Source of the DNA: JANNVZ01 sp031418455
GTDB lineage: Bacteria; Bacteroidota; Bacteroidia; Flavobacteriales_D; Sanyastnellaceae
NCBI GenBank assembly: GCA_031418455.1
Contig: JANOXJ010000287.1
Coordinates: 1 to 45,893, forward strand
Length of the DNA: 45,893 bases
Direction of reading: 5' to 3'
Both the position numbers and the translations under genes were made by a program. Positions 43,006 through 45,893 of the stretch are shown piece by piece. Numbering within the stretch: position 1 is the stretch's first letter; every line of letters begins with the position of its first letter. The notes under the pieces were generated by a model. It saw only the letters and a program-made list of their open reading frames with translations. It did not search any database and was not told the DNA's origin.

Positions 43006-44841
43006 ATGCAGAGATTTATACCACTTTTTGTATTTACCCTACTTTCCTTAATAGCATCTGCCCAAGGCGAGGATGCATCCACTGCTACTACACTTGCTAA
43101 TAGCTCAGCCAATTTCAATTGCATCCAAAGTTATAGCTCTACCAGCTGCCTTGCTACTAGCACTACGCAAAACTTAGGAGCCACCACCTCCAGCCAAACG
43201 CCTGCATTTGGCACTATGGCCAATGATGTTTGGTTCAGTTTTGTGGCTCCCGCGCAGGTAGTCAAAGTCCGTGTTTGCAACCCCACTTTTGATGCCGCAT
43301 ACGAAGTGTGGAACTCTGCAGGCACCGTCATGCTTGCATCGCAAAACAGCAATGCCAATACAGGCGCTGCCGGCAAAGAAGTAAGTTGTGTAACAGGACT
43401 AACTTATGGCACATCGTACAAAGTACGTGTGGGCAGAGTAAGTGGCTCAGGTGCAGGTACATTTCAATTCAATATAGAGCATTCAGGTGTTGAGGTACGT
43501 TCAACCTATCATCCCACTCCTCCAACAGCCACTTGTTACACCCCGGCCAGCACCATTAAAAGAACCAATACCTGTGCACTAACAGGAGTAGGTTCCACTA
43601 GATGGCGCTTTGTACCTGTAAGTGGTGGTGCGGAAATTATTTGCCTTGGAGTGGGTGACCAAAACCTTAGCTCATGCCCAGGCCTTTGCATGAATGGAGA
43701 TTATATAGTGTATTGCGAGGTGCAAGCCAATGATGCAGAGTGTGGAAATATATGGTGGGGCTACTCCATTGGCTACCAAATAACCATGTGCAACGGAGCA
43801 TGCGCTACCATTACCTCGCCTACAAATAATGGGGTCATTTGCGATTTGCTTAGTACTCAATTTTCTGTTAATTCGCTTGGCAACGGTTTTTCATACCAAT
43901 GGAGATTTACTACCGATAACGGAGCGACACAATTTTGTTCAAGCTGGAGCACACAAGGCCAATTCCAGGCATCAGGCACACCTATTCAAGATTGTTTTCG
44001 ATTTGGAAAAATATACCAGGTAGAAATAAGAGCACGTTTTTGCAGCAATGAACCTGAACCAGAATGGTGCCCTAATAGCATTACTGTTTACACTTGCTCT
44101 CCGCCATTAGTGCAGTTTCAATCAGGTCAAGGTTGCAGATACAGAAACCTAAATGGTGGCGCTATTTCAGGAGTATCTATATTAGGGTATGACCAATACA
44201 GATTTAGATTTACAAAAGTAGATTTGTGCAGCACTACTCCTCTTACACCCCTTGCACCAGCCTTTACTACCAATTGGATTAATTCGCCATTGTTCAACCC
44301 AAATGGACAAGCGGCAATAACAGCGGGCAGTACCTACATGATTCAAATACAGGCGCGCATAAACTCAAATAACTGTCCGTTGTGTGTAGCTGGCACTACC
44401 ACAAGCATACCTGGCCAGCAGGTAGACTGGGGTCCCCCAATCTATATTACTTTTAGAACAAGCTCTAGCCCACCGGTGGGTACGGTATTGCCATGCTATT
44501 GCACCGCTGGTATGACTACTGTGGATGAGCCAATGCCTGAAATAGAAGAACTGCGCTACACAGAAGGAGCCACACAAACAGTAGGAGTACTCACCGCCAG
44601 CACACAAGCTCAACGCATGGTGGCCATGGACCTTTCAAAGGCACAAATGACGGGTGATGGTATGCTAACGATATACAATATAAACGGGCAAAAAGTGTAT
44701 GAACAAGCCTTATACAATTTGGAAGAAAATTATTACTTCAGCCTTAACATGTCAGATAGTATAGAGGCAGGCGTTTACATAATAAGTGTTACTTCTTCCA
44801 ATGGAGTAGTGACTGATAAAATTTTCTTTAGCGGCCAGTAA
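43006..44841 (+). CDS. Secreted cysteine-rich protein with T9SS type A sorting domain
   Basis: The product has about 611 residues. A signal peptide (RFIPLFVFTLLSLIASAQ) is followed by a PPC-like domain (about residues 25-165, VWFSFVAPAQVVKVRV) and then several beta-rich segments with recurring Cys pairs and aromatic/Arg patterns (for example YRFRFTKVDLC). There are about 25 cysteines in all. The C-terminal 75 residues are a type A T9SS domain (LTIYNINGQKVYEQAL to GVYIISV), ending KIFFSGQ. It should be exported by the T9SS and released or attached at the surface. The start is ATG 43006, not the TTG nine bases earlier. The function is unknown; adhesion is plausible. Confidence 0.85.
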   Translation: MQRFIPLFVFTLLSLIASAQGEDASTATTLANSSANFNCIQSYSSTSCLATSTTQNLGATTSSQTPAFGTMANDVWFSFVAPAQVVKVRVCNPTFDAAYEVWNSAGTVMLASQNSNANTGAAGKEVSCVTGLTYGTSYKVRVGRVSGSGAGTFQFNIEHSGVEVRSTYHPTPPTATCYTPASTIKRTNTCALTGVGSTRWRFVPVSGGAEIICLGVGDQNLSSCPGLCMNGDYIVYCEVQANDAECGNIWWGYSIGYQITMCNGACATITSPTNNGVICDLLSTQFSVNSLGNGFSYQWRFTTDNGATQFCSSWSTQGQFQASGTPIQDCFRFGKIYQVEIRARFCSNEPEPEWCPNSITVYTCSPPLVQFQSGQGCRYRNLNGGAISGVSILGYDQYRFRFTKVDLCSTTPLTPLAPAFTTNWINSPLFNPNGQAAITAGSTYMIQIQARINSNNCPLCVAGTTTSIPGQQVDWGPPIYITFRTSSSPPVGTVLPCYCTAGMTTVDEPMPEIEELRYTEGATQTVGVLTASTQAQRMVAMDLSKAQMTGDGMLTIYNINGQKVYEQALYNLEENYYFSLNMSDSIEAGVYIISVTSSNGVVTDKIFFSGQ

Positions 44842-44869
44842 AAAGAAAAATACACTTAGAAAAATATAC

Positions 44870-44905
44870 AACCTGCCTTCCATTTTTGAAGGCAGGTTTT
44901 TTTTT
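44870..44905 (+). terminator. Rho-independent terminator
   Basis: An 11-bp perfect stem (44870-44880 with 44888-44898), a 7-base loop and a T-run to 44905. It ends the T9SS cargo gene. Confidence 0.92.
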
Positions 44906-44917
44906 AACCATACCTCC

Positions 44918-44925
44918 CATCTTTG
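44918..44925 (+). promoter_or_regulatory. Putative -7 element of the cyclase-family gene
   Basis: CATCTTTG is a seven-of-eight match to TAnnTTTG, 25 bases before the ATG at 44951 and just after the preceding terminator. Confidence 0.4.
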
Positions 44926-44950
44926 CATATAAAAAAATATAAGAAGAAGA

Positions 44951-45715
44951 ATGATAGCAACAATAGATCACCACGGCAGAACGATAAAGGCTGACCTAAG
45001 CAAAGGTGTGGACATTTCCATAGCGCTATCGGCCAAAGGCCCTAGAGCCTGGTATGTAGACAAGGCCGTAATAGCTCCTGTAATAAATAAGCATTTCATA
45101 GGCAGCACAGCTCTTGGTGGTTCGGTTAACTTTAACAATGTTCAAATGAACCCACATGGCCACTGTACACATACAGAAAGTGTAGGCCATATTGCAACAG
45201 AAAATTTCCCTATAAGCACTGCTTTGGTTCAATATTTTTTTTTAGCACACCTCATTAGTGTAAATCCTGATGAAGTGTTGGTAGAGAGTGATTGGCAAAA
45301 AATTGGCGACAGTATTATCACTAAAGTGCAATTGCAAACTGCGCTTAAAAATAAAATTCCGGAAGCATTGGTAATTCGCACCTTGCCCAATACCATAGAG
45401 AAGAAAACAAGGAATTATTCTAATACCAACTTTTGTTATCTAGAGGATGAAGCCCTTAGTTGGCTGGCCGCGCAGGGTGTACAGCATCTATTGGTAGATC
45501 TACCATCGGTAGACAGAGAGAGTGATGGAGGTTTATTGAAAGGTCATCATGCCTTTTGGAATTATCCGCATGCCACCAGAAATCATGCTACCATCACCGA
45601 ATTTATTTTTGTGCCTGATTCTTTATCCGATGGTGAATATTTATTAAATCTTCAGGTAGCCTCATTTGATAATGATGCAGCACCATCTCGCCCAGTGTTA
45701 TATAAACTACTGTAA
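44951..45715 (+). CDS. Cyclase family protein (KynB-like metal hydrolase)
   Basis: This is a 254-residue member of the cyclase/kynurenine formamidase fold. The metal-site region is NPHGHCTHTESVGHI (about residues 71-85), a variant of the family motif HxGTHxDxPxH; several of the expected histidines are present, but the usual Asp and Pro are replaced. A second block, LLKGHHAFWNYPHATRNHATITEF, carries more possible ligands and the active-site His. The canonical family hydrolyses N-formylkynurenine or cyclic amides; the substrate here cannot be inferred. A run of nine T at 45235-45243 lies inside the gene. Confidence 0.82.
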   Translation: MIATIDHHGRTIKADLSKGVDISIALSAKGPRAWYVDKAVIAPVINKHFIGSTALGGSVNFNNVQMNPHGHCTHTESVGHIATENFPISTALVQYFFLAHLISVNPDEVLVESDWQKIGDSIITKVQLQTALKNKIPEALVIRTLPNTIEKKTRNYSNTNFCYLEDEALSWLAAQGVQHLLVDLPSVDRESDGGLLKGHHAFWNYPHATRNHATITEFIFVPDSLSDGEYLLNLQVASFDNDAAPSRPVLYKLL

Positions 45716-45753
45716 ATGACAAATGGTATTTCCAAGAAAGATTTCATGTATAA

Positions 45754-45789
45754 AAAAACAAAGCCTCCCAATTAGGAGGCTTTGTTTTT
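45754..45789. terminator. Bidirectional Rho-independent terminator
   Basis: A 15-bp stem (45754-45768 with 45775-45789) and a 6-base loop, with an A-run on the left and a T-run on the right, so it can stop transcription from both sides. It lies between the convergent cyclase gene and the gene at the window's right edge. Confidence 0.9.
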
Positions 45790-45810
45790 ATAAAATAAGA
45801 TTAGATGGGC

Positions 45811-45893
45811 TTAGTTAGCATCCCACCACAGTTTTGTTTCTAACGCATCAGCACCTTGGTTTGCAATAGCTGCGCCATAACTTCCTGCATTAA
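45811..45893 (-). CDS. C-terminal end of an unidentified gene (truncated by window edge)
   Basis: On the minus strand, a frame open from the window edge ends at TAA (45811-45813). The visible end reads AGSYGAAIANQGADALETK and closes with LWWDAN. The bidirectional terminator just beyond its stop, and the lack of stops in this frame, support a real gene. The visible 27 residues are too few to recognise the family. Confidence 0.5.
   Translation of the reverse strand, partial: NAGSYGAAIANQGADALETKLWWDAN

Noticed and set aside
1..45893. Search for CRISPR arrays, insertion sequences and phage genes.
   Set aside because: No regularly spaced direct repeats, transposase-like ORFs or terminal inverted repeats flanking an ORF were found by eye.

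Overview
This window looks like a chromosomal segment of a member of the Bacteroidota, probably a Chitinophagales- or Sphingobacteriales-like environmental lineage. The evidence is type IX secretion (T9SS) components and cargo, a TonB receptor with a carboxypeptidase-like N-terminal domain, an OmpA/TPR/PD40 protein, promoter boxes resembling the Bacteroidota TAnnTTTG element, few Shine-Dalgarno sequences, and the order S41 protease - rnpA - S41 protease. The DNA is AT-rich. Coding density is high, and no insertion sequence, CRISPR array, phage or integrase is visible.

Layout. 1-2035: end of a cytochrome-b-like membrane gene, a c-type cytochrome lipoprotein and HflX. 2036-2337: a gene-free stretch with several inverted repeats. 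2338-6968: an aminotransferase, mannose-1-phosphate guanylyltransferase, free methionine-R-sulfoxide reductase and an Ig-like lipoprotein. 6965-9349: a small surface-glycan group (GT2, an MptE/GT42-like protein, a CatB-like acetyltransferase). 9531-13582: two S41 proteases flanking rnpA. 13667-18107: an O-antigen ligase facing a minus-strand run of GT9, GT2, UppP and a DUF3098 protein. 18193-29375: a giant PorU2-like C25 peptidase, a TonB receptor, KdsB and a PorE-like OmpA protein. 29641-32820: tRNA-Leu(TAG), trigger factor and an orphan histidine kinase. 32817-42946: an accessory glycan/acyl-modification island. 43006-45715: a T9SS cargo protein and a cyclase-family enzyme. The far end holds the C-terminus of an unidentified minus-strand gene.

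The most interesting part is 32817-42946. One minus-strand operon encodes an FkbH-like protein (SGNH-like, HAD and GNAT-like regions), two SAM methyltransferases (one of TylF/MycF type), a stand-alone acyl carrier protein, an MBOAT membrane acyltransferase and an SGNH/DltD-like membrane-anchored partner. The divergent arm encodes a DUF4910 aminopeptidase-like protein, a capsule-type GT-B protein and a putative sugar O-methyltransferase. FkbH proteins load a glyceryl group from 1,3-bisphosphoglycerate onto an ACP. The dehydrogenases needed to turn that unit into methoxymalonyl-ACP are absent, and an MBOAT/SGNH export-acylation pair is present. I therefore infer a pathway that makes an (O-methyl)glyceryl-ACP and attaches the acyl group to a surface glycan.

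The other genes fit an envelope theme: sugar nucleotide supply (ManC, KdsB), lipid carrier recycling (UppP), glycan assembly (GT2, GT9, O-antigen ligase) and T9SS surface proteins. All functional calls come from reading the translated sequence by eye; no database search was run.
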